Shown here: positions 1 through 9,951 of the stretch, piece after piece
How positions within the stretch are numbered: position 1 is the stretch's first letter
Layout of the letters: each line of letters begins with the position of its first letter
NCBI RefSeq assembly: GCF_014649755.1
Contig: NZ_BMTQ01000021.1
Span: 55,427 to 119,426, forward strand
Direction: 5' to 3'
Origin: Streptomyces litmocidini
GTDB taxonomy: Bacteria > Actinomycetota > Actinomycetes > Streptomycetales > Streptomycetaceae
DNA length: 64,000 nt
Position numbers and translations under genes: made by a program
The notes under the pieces: generated by a model
Told to the model about the DNA's origin: nothing
Database searches by the model: none
Seen by the model: the letters and a program-made list of their open reading frames with translations, nothing else

Positions 1-104
1 ACCGGGCCGGTGTACGGCTAGGAGCCGATCGGGCCCGCCGGGGCCGCGGGGGTACGGGGTCGCCCCCCGGGGGACAGCAGTCACCGGGCCGGTGTGCGGC
101 CAGG
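1..104. repeat. Direct repeat pair at window edge
   Basis: Bases 1-22 and 83-104 are near-identical copies (20 of 22 match) of a sequence starting ACCGGGCCGGTGT. They lie in the 115-base stretch downstream of the SseB-family gene, which holds no gene I can support. The pair could be part of a longer array beyond the window edge. Function is unknown. Confidence 0.5.
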
Positions 105-115
105 GGTTCCCCGCG

Positions 116-853
116 CTAGACGTTCTTCACGTGGAAGGGCTCGCCGGGAGGCGCGGCCGAGGCCGGCAGGAGTGCCAGGTCGAGGCCCCGCACCAGGCGG
201 GCCCTCAGTGTTTCGTCGGCGGCCAGGGCGCGGGCCACGCGCTGGGCCGCCTCCGCCGGGGAGGCGTCCGCGGCGAGGACCAGGGCGACGGTTCCGTCGG
301 CGGCGCCGGGGCCCAGGTGGGCGCGGAGCACCGCGGGTTCGGCGGCCACGACGGCGCGCACGGCCTCCCGTACGGCCGGGTCGTCGAGCGGGTCGGTGCT
401 GGAGCGGCCCTCGGCGAGGGCGAGCAGCGCCGAGCCGGTCACCTGGTACGGCACGGGACCGGCCAGGTCCAGGACCAGGGTGTCGGCCTTCTCGTGGACG
501 AGGGCCGCGATCGCCTGGTGGACGGGGACGGCGACGGGCCGGGCCTGCGGGTCCCAGAGGGCGAGCGAGGCGATCGAGGTGAAGGCGGGCAGGGCCCGCC
601 GGTCGCCGGCCGTCAGGGTGGGGACGGCCATGTCGCTCGTCTTCTCCTGCTTCAGCCCCGTCTCGGGGTCGGTCTCGACCTCGCCGAGGACGGCGACCAC
701 GGGGACGAGCAGCCGGGCCCCCTTCAGGGCTTCGAGGACCGGGCCGTGGGCGGTTCTGTCCTCCGCCCAGGCCGCGAGGGCCGCGACGAGCCGCGGGTCG
801 GCGGTGCCGTCGTCTTCGGAGAAACCGGGGTCCGGAATGTTCTTGAGCGCCAC
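116..853 (-). CDS. SseB family protein
   Basis: A 245-residue cytosolic protein with the alternating hydrophobic pattern of SseB-type domains: LVPVVAVLGEV near residue 50, then ALPAFTSIASLALWDP near residue 90, where SseB proteins have their conserved AFTS/LP stretch. It has no signal peptide or membrane segment. The start is GTG at 851-853 with only a weak upstream purine match. It is the last gene of a minus-strand unit, 34 bases after the mycosin gene. SseB-family proteins are common in streptomycetes and some sit next to type VII secretion genes. The role here is inferred from that context only, and no catalytic residues are evident. Confidence 0.75.
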   Translation of the reverse strand: MALKNIPDPGFSEDDGTADPRLVAALAAWAEDRTAHGPVLEALKGARLLVPVVAVLGEVETDPETGLKQEKTSDMAVPTLTAGDRRALPAFTSIASLALWDPQARPVAVPVHQAIAALVHEKADTLVLDLAGPVPYQVTGSALLALAEGRSSTDPLDDPAVREAVRAVVAAEPAVLRAHLGPGAADGTVALVLAADASPAEAAQRVARALAADETLRARLVRGLDLALLPASAAPPGEPFHVKNV

Positions 854-887
854 GCGTCGAGCCTAGCCGCCGGGTCCGGGGCGCCGA

Positions 888-2069
888 CTAGGAGGTCCGG
901 TGGGCGCGCCGGAGCATCACGGCGGTGAGGAGGAGCAGGGCGCCGAGTCCGCCGGCGACGGGGGCGAGCAGGCCGAAGGACCGGCTCTCCTCGGCGGCGG
1001 GGAGGGGGCCGGGCCCGAAGTAGCGGCCCCGGTAGCCGGTGGTGGTGCTCTTGGGGTCGCCGGGCTCGATCCGGCGGCCGGCGGCGATCGCGGCGGCCGG
1101 GTCGACCGTCCCGTACCCCTTGGCGTCGCTGCGTCCGCCCTTCGGCCGGTTGCGGGCGGTGTCGATGAGCAGCCGCTTGATCTGGGCGGGGGTGAGGCCG
1201 GGGTGCGCCGAGCGGACGAGGGCGACGGATCCGGAGACGAAGGCGGCGGCGGCGCTGGTGCCCCAGCCCTCGTAGTAGCGGCGGTCGGGGTCGGCGATGA
1301 CGATGTCGTCGCCGGGGGCGCTGACGGTGGCGTACCAGCGGCGGGTGGAGAAGGAGGCGTGGGTGCCGTAGCGGTCCACGGCGGCGGCGGCAATGACCCC
1401 GGGGTAGGCGGCGGGGTACGAGATGTGGTCGCCCTTCTCGCCGCCGTTGCCGGCGGAGGCGACGACGGAGACCCCCTTGGCGAGGGCGTACTGGACGGCG
1501 GCGTCCTCGCCCGCGTCGGGATGGGCGGACTCGGAGTCGTCGCCGAGGGACAGGTTGATGACGTCGGCGCCGTGGTCGGCGGCCCAGCGGATGCCCTCGG
1601 CGAGGGCCTTGCCCCGGGTCTTGCGGGCCTTGTCGCGAGCCTTGTCGGTGGACTCCAGGATGACCCGCACGGGCAGGATCCGGACGTCGGGGGCGACCCC
1701 GAGGACGCCGTCCCGGCCGCCGGGGCCGTGGCCGTGTCCGGCGATGATGCCGGCCATGGCGGTGCCGTGCCGTGCCCAGGCGCGGTCGCCCTTCGACGCG
1801 CCGAAGCCGATGAGGTCGCGTCCGGCGAGGACCGAACCCGCGAGGTCCGGGTGGCCGGCGTCGACGCCGGTGTCGAGGACGGCGACGGTGACGCCGTGGC
1901 CCTCGGTGGTGCGCCAGGCCTCCGCGGTGTGGAGGGCTTCGAGGCCCCACTGGCGGGCCCGGATGGTGTCGGCGTGGGCGGGGGCGGTGGTGGCGGGCAG
2001 GACGGAGAAGGCGGCGGCGAGCAGGGCGACCGCGCCGCCGCGGGTCCGGCGGTGGGCGGGGCGGGTCAC
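888..2069 (-). CDS. Mycosin-like type VII secretion S8 serine protease
   Basis: A 393-residue membrane-anchored subtilase. It has an N-terminal signal segment (about residues 11-33, ending in AHA), Asp66 in VAVLDTGVD, His101 in RHGTAMAG and the nucleophile Ser in GWGTSAAAAF near residue 275. A C-terminal hydrophobic helix (LLAPVAGGLGALLLLTAVML) is followed by a basic tail. This layout, a secreted protease domain held by a C-terminal anchor, is that of mycosins (MycP), which act outside the membrane with ESX/type VII secretion. The GTG start at 2067-2069 overlaps the TGA of the preceding gene (GTGA), so the two are probably translationally coupled. No EccB, EccC or EccD gene is visible here; they may lie elsewhere on the chromosome. 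Confidence 0.87.
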   Translation of the reverse strand: MTRPAHRRTRGGAVALLAAAFSVLPATTAPAHADTIRARQWGLEALHTAEAWRTTEGHGVTVAVLDTGVDAGHPDLAGSVLAGRDLIGFGASKGDRAWARHGTAMAGIIAGHGHGPGGRDGVLGVAPDVRILPVRVILESTDKARDKARKTRGKALAEGIRWAADHGADVINLSLGDDSESAHPDAGEDAAVQYALAKGVSVVASAGNGGEKGDHISYPAAYPGVIAAAAVDRYGTHASFSTRRWYATVSAPGDDIVIADPDRRYYEGWGTSAAAAFVSGSVALVRSAHPGLTPAQIKRLLIDTARNRPKGGRSDAKGYGTVDPAAAIAAGRRIEPGDPKSTTTGYRGRYFGPGPLPAAEESRSFGLLAPVAGGLGALLLLTAVMLRRAHRTS

Positions 2070-3676
2070 CGGGCGTTCTCCTCGGCGGCCTCGGCGGCGG
2101 CCGTGCGCAGCAGCCGTACGAAGCGTTCGGTGATGCCCTGGGCCTCGTGGCCGAGACCCGACTGGGCGGTGGCGTCGGTGCGGTTCGCGCCGGAGGCCTC
2201 GGAGGCGGGGACGGGGCCTCCCTCGACGACCCGGCCGTCGGCGAAGCCGGAGACGGCGGAGACGACGACCGGCAGGTCGGCGGGGGCTTCCAGCCACCAG
2301 GCGGCCCGCTGCGGGGCGCCGAAGCGGGCGGCGACGGTGCCGGGTCCGGCGAGGGCCGGGGGGGCGTCCGTGCCGGGGCGCGCCACGAGGCTCTGACCGA
2401 GGCCGCGCTGGGTGGCGGCGTCGGCGCGGGTGAAGACGAGGCCGACGGTGATCACGCTGCTGGCGGTGGCGTCGGTGTACGTGGCGCGCAGGACGCGCTC
2501 GCAGCCGAGCGGTTCGACGGTGGCGCGGAGGGTCTTGGCGAGGACGGCGGGGGTGCAGGCGGCGTCCGGGGCGACGACGATCCGGGTCCAGGTGCGGTCG
2601 GCGCCGCCGGGGCCCGCGCCGGGGCCCGCGACGGTGCGGGGGAAGAGGGTGTCGACGGGCGCGTTGTGCCAGAGGTCCTCGGCCTCGCTGTACCCGACGG
2701 GTTCGACGGGCTTCCCGGGCTCGGACGCGGCCAGCCACACGCCGGCGAGGGCTCCGCCGATGAGCCCGAACCCGAGCACGGCGCAGGCGGCGACGGCGAG
2801 GGTCCGCCCGGGCCGCCGCTCCTGCACGGGCCGCAGCCGCGTGGTGATCTCGACGGGCGCCTCGGGCGGGAGCGCGCCGGGCCCGCGGTACGGGGCGGTG
2901 GTGCGGGCCGCCGCGTGAGGCGGCACGTCCGGGCGCCCGGCGGCGGCGACCGGGGGCCGGGCGGGGGCGGCACCCGGCCCGGCCGGGGGCCGGGCGGGGG
3001 CGGCTTCGGATCGGGTGGGGACCGCCGCGGCCCCGGCGGGCGCGGGCCGCGCGGAACCGGCCGCCGGACCGGTGGGGGCGGTCGCCGGCCCGGCGGGCTG
3101 GACAGGACCGCCGGTCGGCCCGAAAGGAGCGGCTGCGGGCCGGGCCCGGCCACCGGCGGGCTCGTCGTGGGGGGCCTCGCGCCACATGGGGGCGGCGGCG
3201 GGCCTGCCGGGGGCTTCCACCGGCCGCGCCGGGGCGCCGGCCGGCCGTGCCGGGGCCGTCGTGGACCGGAGCGACGCGGTCGCCGCGGCCGAAGGGACGG
3301 GCGCGGGCGGCGCCGTGCCGCCCTTGGGCGGGGTCGCGGGACGGGGCGGGACGGCGACCTGCGCGGGCGTCGCCGGGGCGGGCGTCGGCCGGTGACTCGG
3401 CGCGGGCGTCGCCGGCGCGGGCGTCGGCCGGTGACTCGGCGCGGGCGTCGCCGGGGCGGGCGTCGGCCGGTGACTCGGCGCGGGCGTCGCCGGGGCGGGC
3501 GTCGGCCGGGGCGGGGCGGGCGTCGCCGGGGCGGGCGGCGGACCGGAGGGCCGGTCCGTCGCGGGGACCGGGCGGAGGCGGGTCGTGGTCTCGACCGCCG
3601 GGAGGTCCGTGACGTCCGGGGCCGGGAGCAGGGCGTCCGTGATGCGGGAGGCCATGGGGCGGTGCTCGCCGGTCAT
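2066..3676 (-). CDS. Proline/alanine-rich single-pass membrane protein, type VII-linked
   Basis: A 536-residue protein. Its N-terminal half (to about residue 270) is proline-, alanine- and arginine-rich, with a perfect 13-residue tandem repeat (PTPAPATPAPSHR, three full copies plus partial ones). A single membrane helix (TLAVAACAVLGFGLIGGALAGV) follows, then a folded extracytoplasmic domain of about 230 residues containing a Cys pair (ACTPAV and GCERV). The start ATG at 3674-3676 is chosen because a GGGGGA-type ribosome site precedes it. The topology (disordered cytosolic N-tail, one helix, outside domain) and coupling to a mycosin suggest a secretion accessory. I do not recognise a named family for the outer domain. 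Confidence 0.8.
   Translation of the reverse strand: MTGEHRPMASRITDALLPAPDVTDLPAVETTTRLRPVPATDRPSGPPPAPATPAPPRPTPAPATPAPSHRPTPAPATPAPSHRPTPAPATPAPSHRPTPAPATPAQVAVPPRPATPPKGGTAPPAPVPSAAATASLRSTTAPARPAGAPARPVEAPGRPAAAPMWREAPHDEPAGGRARPAAAPFGPTGGPVQPAGPATAPTGPAAGSARPAPAGAAAVPTRSEAAPARPPAGPGAAPARPPVAAAGRPDVPPHAAARTTAPYRGPGALPPEAPVEITTRLRPVQERRPGRTLAVAACAVLGFGLIGGALAGVWLAASEPGKPVEPVGYSEAEDLWHNAPVDTLFPRTVAGPGAGPGGADRTWTRIVVAPDAACTPAVLAKTLRATVEPLGCERVLRATYTDATASSVITVGLVFTRADAATQRGLGQSLVARPGTDAPPALAGPGTVAARFGAPQRAAWWLEAPADLPVVVSAVSGFADGRVVEGGPVPASEASGANRTDATAQSGLGHEAQGITERFVRLLRTAAAEAAEENAR
3360..3530. repeat. 39-bp tandem repeat inside coding sequence
   Basis: A 39-base unit recurs in phase; the marker GGTGACTCGG starts at 3391, 3430 and 3469. 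On the minus strand it encodes the 13-residue PTPAPATPAPSHR repeat. The copies are almost identical in DNA, so the array is recent and may vary in copy number between strains. Confidence 0.9.
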
Positions 3677-3785
3677 CCCCGTCCCCCCGCTCGTGTCGAC
3701 AATGCCCGTCACTCTACGGGCTGTTCCCCCGCGCACGGGAACCCAGGGGCTACCCACCCCCCGACCGGTCTGGCAAGCTCGGGCC

Positions 3786-4984
3786 ATGACTCCCCGTGCC
3801 GCCGACCGGGCCCGTTACGACCGGGCCACCGCCCACCTCGACGCGCCCGTGGCGATCGTCGACCTGGAGGCCTTCGACGCCAACGCGGCGGACCTCGTGC
3901 GCCGGGCCGGGGGCAAGCCGGTCCGGGTGGCGAGCAAGTCGGTCCGGTGCCGGGCGCTCCTCGAGCGGGTGCTGTCGCGCGACGGGTTCGCCGGGATCAT
4001 GTCGTTCACGCTCGACGAGTCGTTGTGGCTGGCGCGCGCCGGGTTCGAGGACGTCCTCCTGGCGTACCCCTCGGCCGACCGTTCGGGGTTCGGGGAGCTC
4101 GCGCGGGATCCGAAGCTCGCCGCCGCCGTGACCGTGATGGTGGACGACGTGGCGCAGCTCGATCTGATCGACGCGGCCCGCGCGGGCGGGACGGAGGAGG
4201 TGCGGGTCTGTCTGGAGCTGGACACGGCGCTGCACCTGTTCGGCGGGCGGATGCGGGTCGGGGCCCGGCGCTCGCCGCTGCGGGAGCCCGCCCAGCTCGC
4301 CGAGCTGGCCCGTTCCGTGGTGCGGCGGCCGGGCTTCCGGCTGGTCGGGATCATGGCGTACGAGGGGCACGTCGCCGGCGTCGGGGACGCGGTCGCGGGC
4401 CGGCCGCTGCGCTCGCGGGCGATCCGGCTGATGCAGTCCGCCGCCCGCAGGGAGCTGGCGGAGCGCAGGGCTGCCGTGGTGCGGGCCGTCCGGGCGGTGG
4501 CGCCGGACCTGGAGTTCGTGAACGGCGGCGGCACCGGGAGCGTGCAGCACACGGCCGCCGAGGACGCGGTGACGGAGATCGCCGCGGGTTCGGGGCTGTT
4601 CGTGCCGCGTCTCTTCGACAACTACACGTCCTTCAGCGGGCGTCCGGCCGCGCTCTTCGCCCAGCCGGTGGTCCGCCGCCCGGGTGTGGGCGTGGTGACG
4701 GTGCTCGGCGGCGGTTACCCGGCGTCGGGGGTCGCGGGTGCGGACCGGCTGCCCGTCCCGTACCTGCCCGAGGGGCTCCGGTACGACCCGCAGGAGGGTC
4801 CCGGCGAGGTGCAGACCCCGCTGCTCGGCTCCCCCGCCGATGATCTCCGGATCGGCGACAAGGTCTGGTTCCGGCACGCGAAGGCCGGGGAGCTGTGCGA
4901 GCGGTTCGAGAGCCTGCACCTGGTGGAGGGCGATCGCGTCACGGCGACCGTGCCCACGTACCGGGGCGAGGGGATGACCTTCCT

Positions 4985-4988
<4 letters not shown>
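3786..4988 (+). CDS. D-threonine aldolase / alanine racemase-fold amino acid deaminase-aldolase
   Basis: A 400-residue fold-type III PLP enzyme. The start of the barrel shows RVASKSVRC (residues about 55-63), where the lysine of the VASKS motif should carry PLP. FVNGGGTGS and TVLGGGYPASG match the phosphate- and metal-binding parts of D-threonine aldolase/D-serine dehydratase relatives. It is cytosolic and usually described in streptomycetes as amino acid deaminase/aldolase. The exact substrate, a D-hydroxy amino acid, cannot be read from the sequence. The ATG at 3786 was chosen because homology begins directly after it and upstream sequence overlaps the opposite promoter. Its TAG overlaps the stop of the opposing HAD gene. 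Confidence 0.85.
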
Positions 4989-6235
<1,247 letters not shown>

Positions 6236-6259
6236 GAACGCTCTCCCGGGTGTGCGCGG

Positions 6260-6289
6260 ACAGCCGGGCGCCTCGTGACGCCCGGCTGT
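6260..6289. terminator. Hairpin terminator downstream of the SDR gene
   Basis: Perfect 11-bp arms ACAGCCGGGCG (6260-6270) and CGCCCGGCTGT (6279-6289) enclose an 8-base loop. It lies after the stop of the minus-strand SDR gene and before the HAD start, as expected for the end of the glnA4-ALDH-SDR transcript. No U-run follows, which is usual in Streptomyces. Confidence 0.75.
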
Positions 6290-6322
6290 CGGGTGGGGGA
6301 AGGGGGGTGGCGGCGGTGGGGT

Positions 6323-7105
6323 CTAGAGGGGGGTCACGTACGCGCCCGAGATGCCGCCGTCGACGAGGAAGTCGCTGGCGTTGACGAAGGAGGAGTCGTC
6401 GCTCGCGAGGAAGGCGACGGCGGCGGCGATCTCCTCGGCCTCGGCGAAGCGGCCGACGGGGATGTGCACGAGGCGGCGCGCGGCCCGCTCGGGGTCCTTG
6501 GCGAACAGTTCCCGGAGGAGCGGAGTGTTGACCGGGCCGGGGCAGAGGGCGTTGACGCGGATGCCCTCCCGGGCGAACTGGACGCCCAGCTCGCGGGACA
6601 TGGCGAGGACGCCGCCCTTGGAGGCGGTGTACGAGATCTGGCTGGTGGCGGCGCCCATGATGGCGACGAAGGAGGCGGTGTTGATGATGGAGCCCTTGCC
6701 CTGGCGGCGCATGTAGGGCAGGGCGGCCTTGCAGCAGAGGTAGACGGAGGTGAGGTTGACGTCCTGGACGCGCTTCCAGGCCTCCAGGCCGGTCTCCAGG
6801 ATGGAGTCGTCGTCGGGGGGCGAGATGCCGGCGTTGTTGAAGGCGATGTCGACGGAGCCGTAGGTGTCGAAGGCGACCTCGAAGAGGTTCTCGACCTCGT
6901 CCGGGTCGGTGACGTCGACCCGGACGAAGGTGCCGCCGACCTCCTCGGCGGCGGCCTTGCCGGCGGTCTCGTCGATGTCGCCGCAGACGACGCGGGCGCC
7001 TTCGGAGGCGAGACGGCGGGCGGTGGCGAGGCCGATGCCGCTGCCCGCTCCGGTGATGACGGCGGTGCGGCCGACGAGGCGGCGGCAGATGATCTCGTTG
7101 CTCAC
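6323..7105 (-). CDS. SDR family oxidoreductase, 3-oxoacyl-ACP reductase-like
   Basis: A 260-residue classical short-chain dehydrogenase. It shows the cofactor motif TGAGSGIG (about residues 16-23), acidic Asp after VVCG that favours NAD over NADP, the NNAG motif, the catalytic Ser in NTASF and the YTASK pair. The GTG start (7103-7105) overlaps the TGA of the aldehyde dehydrogenase gene, so the two should be co-translated. It probably oxidises or reduces a hydroxy/keto intermediate in the same catabolic route as the neighbouring aldehyde dehydrogenase and GlnA4. The exact substrate is an inference only. Confidence 0.85.
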   Translation of the reverse strand: MSNEIICRRLVGRTAVITGAGSGIGLATARRLASEGARVVCGDIDETAGKAAAEEVGGTFVRVDVTDPDEVENLFEVAFDTYGSVDIAFNNAGISPPDDDSILETGLEAWKRVQDVNLTSVYLCCKAALPYMRRQGKGSIINTASFVAIMGAATSQISYTASKGGVLAMSRELGVQFAREGIRVNALCPGPVNTPLLRELFAKDPERAARRLVHIPVGRFAEAEEIAAAVAFLASDDSSFVNASDFLVDGGISGAYVTPL

Positions 7106-8466
7106 AGTGCGGGACCCTCCGTGCTGATGAAGACGTTCTTGGTTTCGGTGAAGGCGGTGAGGGCGTCGGGGCCGAGTTCGCGGCCGAGGCCGGACTGCTG
7201 GTAGCCGCCGAACGGGGTCCAGTAGCGGACGCTGGAGTGGGAGTTGACGGAGAGGTTGCCGGCCCGGACGGCGCGGGAGGCGCGCAGCGCGCGGCCGACG
7301 TCCCGGGTCCAGATCGAGCCGGAGAGGCCGTACTCGGTGGCGTTGGCGAGGCGGATCGCGTCGGCCTCGTCCTCGAAGGGGAGGACGACGGCGACGGGTC
7401 CGAAGATCTCCTCGACGGCGCAGCGGGCGTCCTCGGGGACGCCGGTGAGGACGGTCGGCGGGAACCAGAAGCCGGGACCCTCGGGCGCCTTGCCCCGGAT
7501 GCCGGCGGCGTGCTCCGGGACGTAGGAGCGGACGCGGTCGAGCTGGGCGCGGGAGATGAGCGGGCCCATCTGGGTGCGCTCGTCGGCGGGGTCGCCGACG
7601 ACGATCTCCTCGATGGCGGGGGTGAGGAGTTCGAGGAAGCGGTCGTACGCGCCGCGCTGGACGAGGATCCGGGTGCGGGCGCAGCAGTCCTGGCCGCTGT
7701 TGTCGAGGAAGGACATCGGCGCCGCCGCCGCCGCGGCCTCCAGGTCCGCGTCGGCGAAGACGATGTTGGGGCTCTTGCCGCCGAGTTCGAGGGTGACCCG
7801 CTTCACCTGGTCGGCGCACTTCGCCATGATCGACTTGCCGACCCCGGTGGAGCCGGTGAAGACGATCTTGGCGATGCCGGGGTGTTCGACGAGGGCGTTG
7901 CCGGCGACGGGGCCGGTGCCGGGCAGGACCTGGAAGAGTCCCTCGGGGAGACCCGCTTCGAGGGCGAGTTCGGCGAGGCGGAGCGCGGTGAGCGGGGTGG
8001 CCTCGGCCGGCTTGAGGATCACGGCGTTGCCGGCGGCGAGGGCGGGCGCGGTGGCCCAGGCGGCGATCGGCATGGGGAAGTTCCAGGGGGCGATGACGCC
8101 GACGACCCCGAGCGGTTCGAGGATCGTGATGTCGAGGCCGCCGGCCACCGGGATCTGGCGGCCGTTGAGGCGCTCCACTCCCCCGGCGGCGAAGTCCAGC
8201 AGGTCGCGGACGTTGCCGGCCTCCCAGCGGGCGTTGCCGATGGTGTGGCCCGCCTCGGTGACCTCCAGGCGGGCCAGTTCCTCGACGTGGTCGTCGACGA
8301 CGGCGGCGAAGCGGCGGAGCAGCCGGGCCCGGTCGGCGGGCGCGGCGGCGGCCCAGCCGCGCTGGGCGGCGGCGGCGCGGGCGACGGCGGCGTCGACGTC
8401 CGCGGGGGTGGCGGCGGGGACGGTGGCGACGGTTTCCTCGGTCGCCGGGTTCAGTACCTGGAGCAA
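7102..8466 (-). CDS. NAD(P)-dependent aldehyde dehydrogenase
   Basis: A 454-residue aldehyde dehydrogenase with cofactor and catalytic motifs in order: GVIAPWNFP (about 122), ILKPAEATP, FTGSTGVGK, LELGGKSP (general base Glu) and SGQDCCARTR (nucleophile Cys). The start is TTG at 8464-8466, preceded by AGAGGAA at good spacing; no better ATG/GTG fits the family N-terminus. It lies 31 bases behind glnA4 and overlaps the SDR gene. In the gamma-glutamylated amine route known for streptomycetes and for E. coli PuuC, such an enzyme oxidises the aldehyde formed from the amine. That role is inferred from context. Confidence 0.9.
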   Translation of the reverse strand: MLQVLNPATEETVATVPAATPADVDAAVARAAAAQRGWAAAAPADRARLLRRFAAVVDDHVEELARLEVTEAGHTIGNARWEAGNVRDLLDFAAGGVERLNGRQIPVAGGLDITILEPLGVVGVIAPWNFPMPIAAWATAPALAAGNAVILKPAEATPLTALRLAELALEAGLPEGLFQVLPGTGPVAGNALVEHPGIAKIVFTGSTGVGKSIMAKCADQVKRVTLELGGKSPNIVFADADLEAAAAAAPMSFLDNSGQDCCARTRILVQRGAYDRFLELLTPAIEEIVVGDPADERTQMGPLISRAQLDRVRSYVPEHAAGIRGKAPEGPGFWFPPTVLTGVPEDARCAVEEIFGPVAVVLPFEDEADAIRLANATEYGLSGSIWTRDVGRALRASRAVRAGNLSVNSHSSVRYWTPFGGYQQSGLGRELGPDALTAFTETKNVFISTEGPAL

Positions 8467-8497
8467 CTCGTTCCTCTCGGAGGCGATGCAGAGGCGG

Positions 8498-9862
8498 TCA
8501 GTGGCGTTCGAAGGAGCGGCGCAGCTCCCAGTCGGTCACCGCGGCGTCGAAGGCGTCGAGTTCGACGCGGGCCATGTTGCGGTAGTGGGCGACGACCTCG
8601 GCGCCGAAGGCGGCCTTGGCGATCTCGCTGGTCTCCCAGAGTTCGGCGGCCTCGCGCAGGGTGGTGGGGACGTGCGCGTACTCGGCGGTGTACGCGTTCC
8701 CGGTGCAGGGCGGGGGCAGTTCGAGGCGCTGCTCGATGCCGTACAGGCCGGCGGCGACCAGGCCGGCGACGGCGAGGTGGGGGTTGACGTCGCCGCCGGG
8801 GAGGCGGTTCTCGAAGCGGGTGGAGCGGCCGTGGCCGACGACCCGGAGCGAGCAGGTGCGGTTGTCGTGGCCCCAGGCGACGGCGGTGGGCGCGAAGGAA
8901 CCGGGCTGGAACCGCTTGTAGGAGTTGATGTTGGGGGCGTAGAGGAGGGAGAAGTCGCGGAGGGCGGCGAGCTGTCCGGCGAGGAAGTGCCGCATGGTCG
9001 CGGACATGTGGTGCTCGTCGTCCCCGGCCATCACGTTCTCTCCGTCGGCGTTCTGGAGGGAGAGGTGGATGTGGCAGGAGTTGCCCTCGCGTTCGTCGTA
9101 CTTCGCCATGAAGGTGAGCGAGTAGCCCTCCTGGGCGGCGATCTCCTTGGCGCCCGTCTTGTAGACGGCGTGCTGGTCGCAGGTGACGAGGGCCTCGTCG
9201 TACTTGAAGGCGATCTCGTGCTGGCCGGGGTTGCACTCGCCCTTGGCGGACTCGACGGTGAGTCCGGCGCCGGCCATCTCGTTGCGGATGCGGCGCAGGA
9301 GCGGTTCGATGCGTCCGGTGCCGAGGACGGAGTAGTCGATGTTGTACTGGTTGGCGGGGGTGAGGCCGCGGTAGTGCGCGTCCCAGGCCTGCTCGTAGCT
9401 GTCCCTGAAGACGATGAACTCGAGTTCGGTGCCGACGTGGGCGGTGAGGCCGAGCTCCGCGAGGCGCTCCAGCTGGCGGCGGAGGATCTGGCGGGGCGCG
9501 GCGGCGACGGGGGTGCCGTCGGCCCAGGCGAGGTCGGCCGTCACCATGGCGGTGGCGTCGTTCCAGGGGAGGCGGCGGAGGGTGGTGAGGTCGGGGTGCA
9601 TGGCGAAGTCGCCGTAGCCGCGGTCCCAGGAGGACATCTCGTAGCCGTCGACGGTGTTCATCTCGGTGTCGACGGCGAGGAGGTAGTTGCAGCCCTCGGT
9701 GCCGTGGTCGAGGACCTCGTCCAGGAAGAACGGTGCGGCGAACCGCTTGCCCTGGAGTCTTCCCTGCATGTCGGGGAAGGCCAGGACGACGGTGTCGATC
9801 TCGCCGCTCGCGACGAGGGCGCGCAGCTCCTCGACGGTGAGCGGGGGTGTGCGGTCTGCCAC
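8498..9862 (-). CDS. glnA4: Glutamine synthetase-like gamma-glutamyl-amine ligase (GlnA4 type)
   Basis: A 454-residue member of the glutamine synthetase family. It shows the GTELEFIVF metal-binding Glu pair, GECNPGQHEI, the HIHLSL segment, NRTCSLRVVGHG with an ATP/glutamate-binding Arg, and ENRLPGGDVNPHLA. The neighbours (aldehyde dehydrogenase, amine-type permease, class I amidase, FadR regulator) indicate not ammonium assimilation but ATP-dependent joining of glutamate to an amine. From memory, the corresponding S. coelicolor gene glnA4 (SCO1613) makes gamma-glutamylethanolamide. The GTG at 9860-9862 has GGAGGAG seven bases upstream. The choice of ethanolamine versus polyamine substrate rests on that comparison. 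Confidence 0.88.
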   Translation of the reverse strand: MADRTPPLTVEELRALVASGEIDTVVLAFPDMQGRLQGKRFAAPFFLDEVLDHGTEGCNYLLAVDTEMNTVDGYEMSSWDRGYGDFAMHPDLTTLRRLPWNDATAMVTADLAWADGTPVAAAPRQILRRQLERLAELGLTAHVGTELEFIVFRDSYEQAWDAHYRGLTPANQYNIDYSVLGTGRIEPLLRRIRNEMAGAGLTVESAKGECNPGQHEIAFKYDEALVTCDQHAVYKTGAKEIAAQEGYSLTFMAKYDEREGNSCHIHLSLQNADGENVMAGDDEHHMSATMRHFLAGQLAALRDFSLLYAPNINSYKRFQPGSFAPTAVAWGHDNRTCSLRVVGHGRSTRFENRLPGGDVNPHLAVAGLVAAGLYGIEQRLELPPPCTGNAYTAEYAHVPTTLREAAELWETSEIAKAAFGAEVVAHYRNMARVELDAFDAAVTDWELRRSFERH

Positions 9863-9897
9863 GGGATTGCTCCTCCTTCGGCCTGCCGGGAGCCATA

Positions 9898-9918
9898 AGG
9901 TATTGCGGAAGACCATTG
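9898..9918. promoter_or_regulatory. Candidate operator, copy 1, in glnA4/regulator intergenic region
   Basis: AGGTATTGC at 9898-9906 and CCATTG at 9913-9918 also occur, in the same spacing, upstream of the permease gene (10784-10804); 15 of 21 positions match. The site sits midway between the divergent starts at 9862 and 9952, where a FadR-type regulator would control both genes. It also holds a direct repeat ATTGC...ATTGC. Confidence 0.5.
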
Positions 9919-9951
9919 CTTGGGAAGTGCTGGAGGAAGGGAAACGAGAAC

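Noticed and set aside
92..928. Long plus-strand frames opposite the SseB and mycosin genes
   Set aside because: They are antisense frames with Gly/Arg/Ala-only composition caused by third-position GC bias; the minus-strand genes have full families and ribosome sites.
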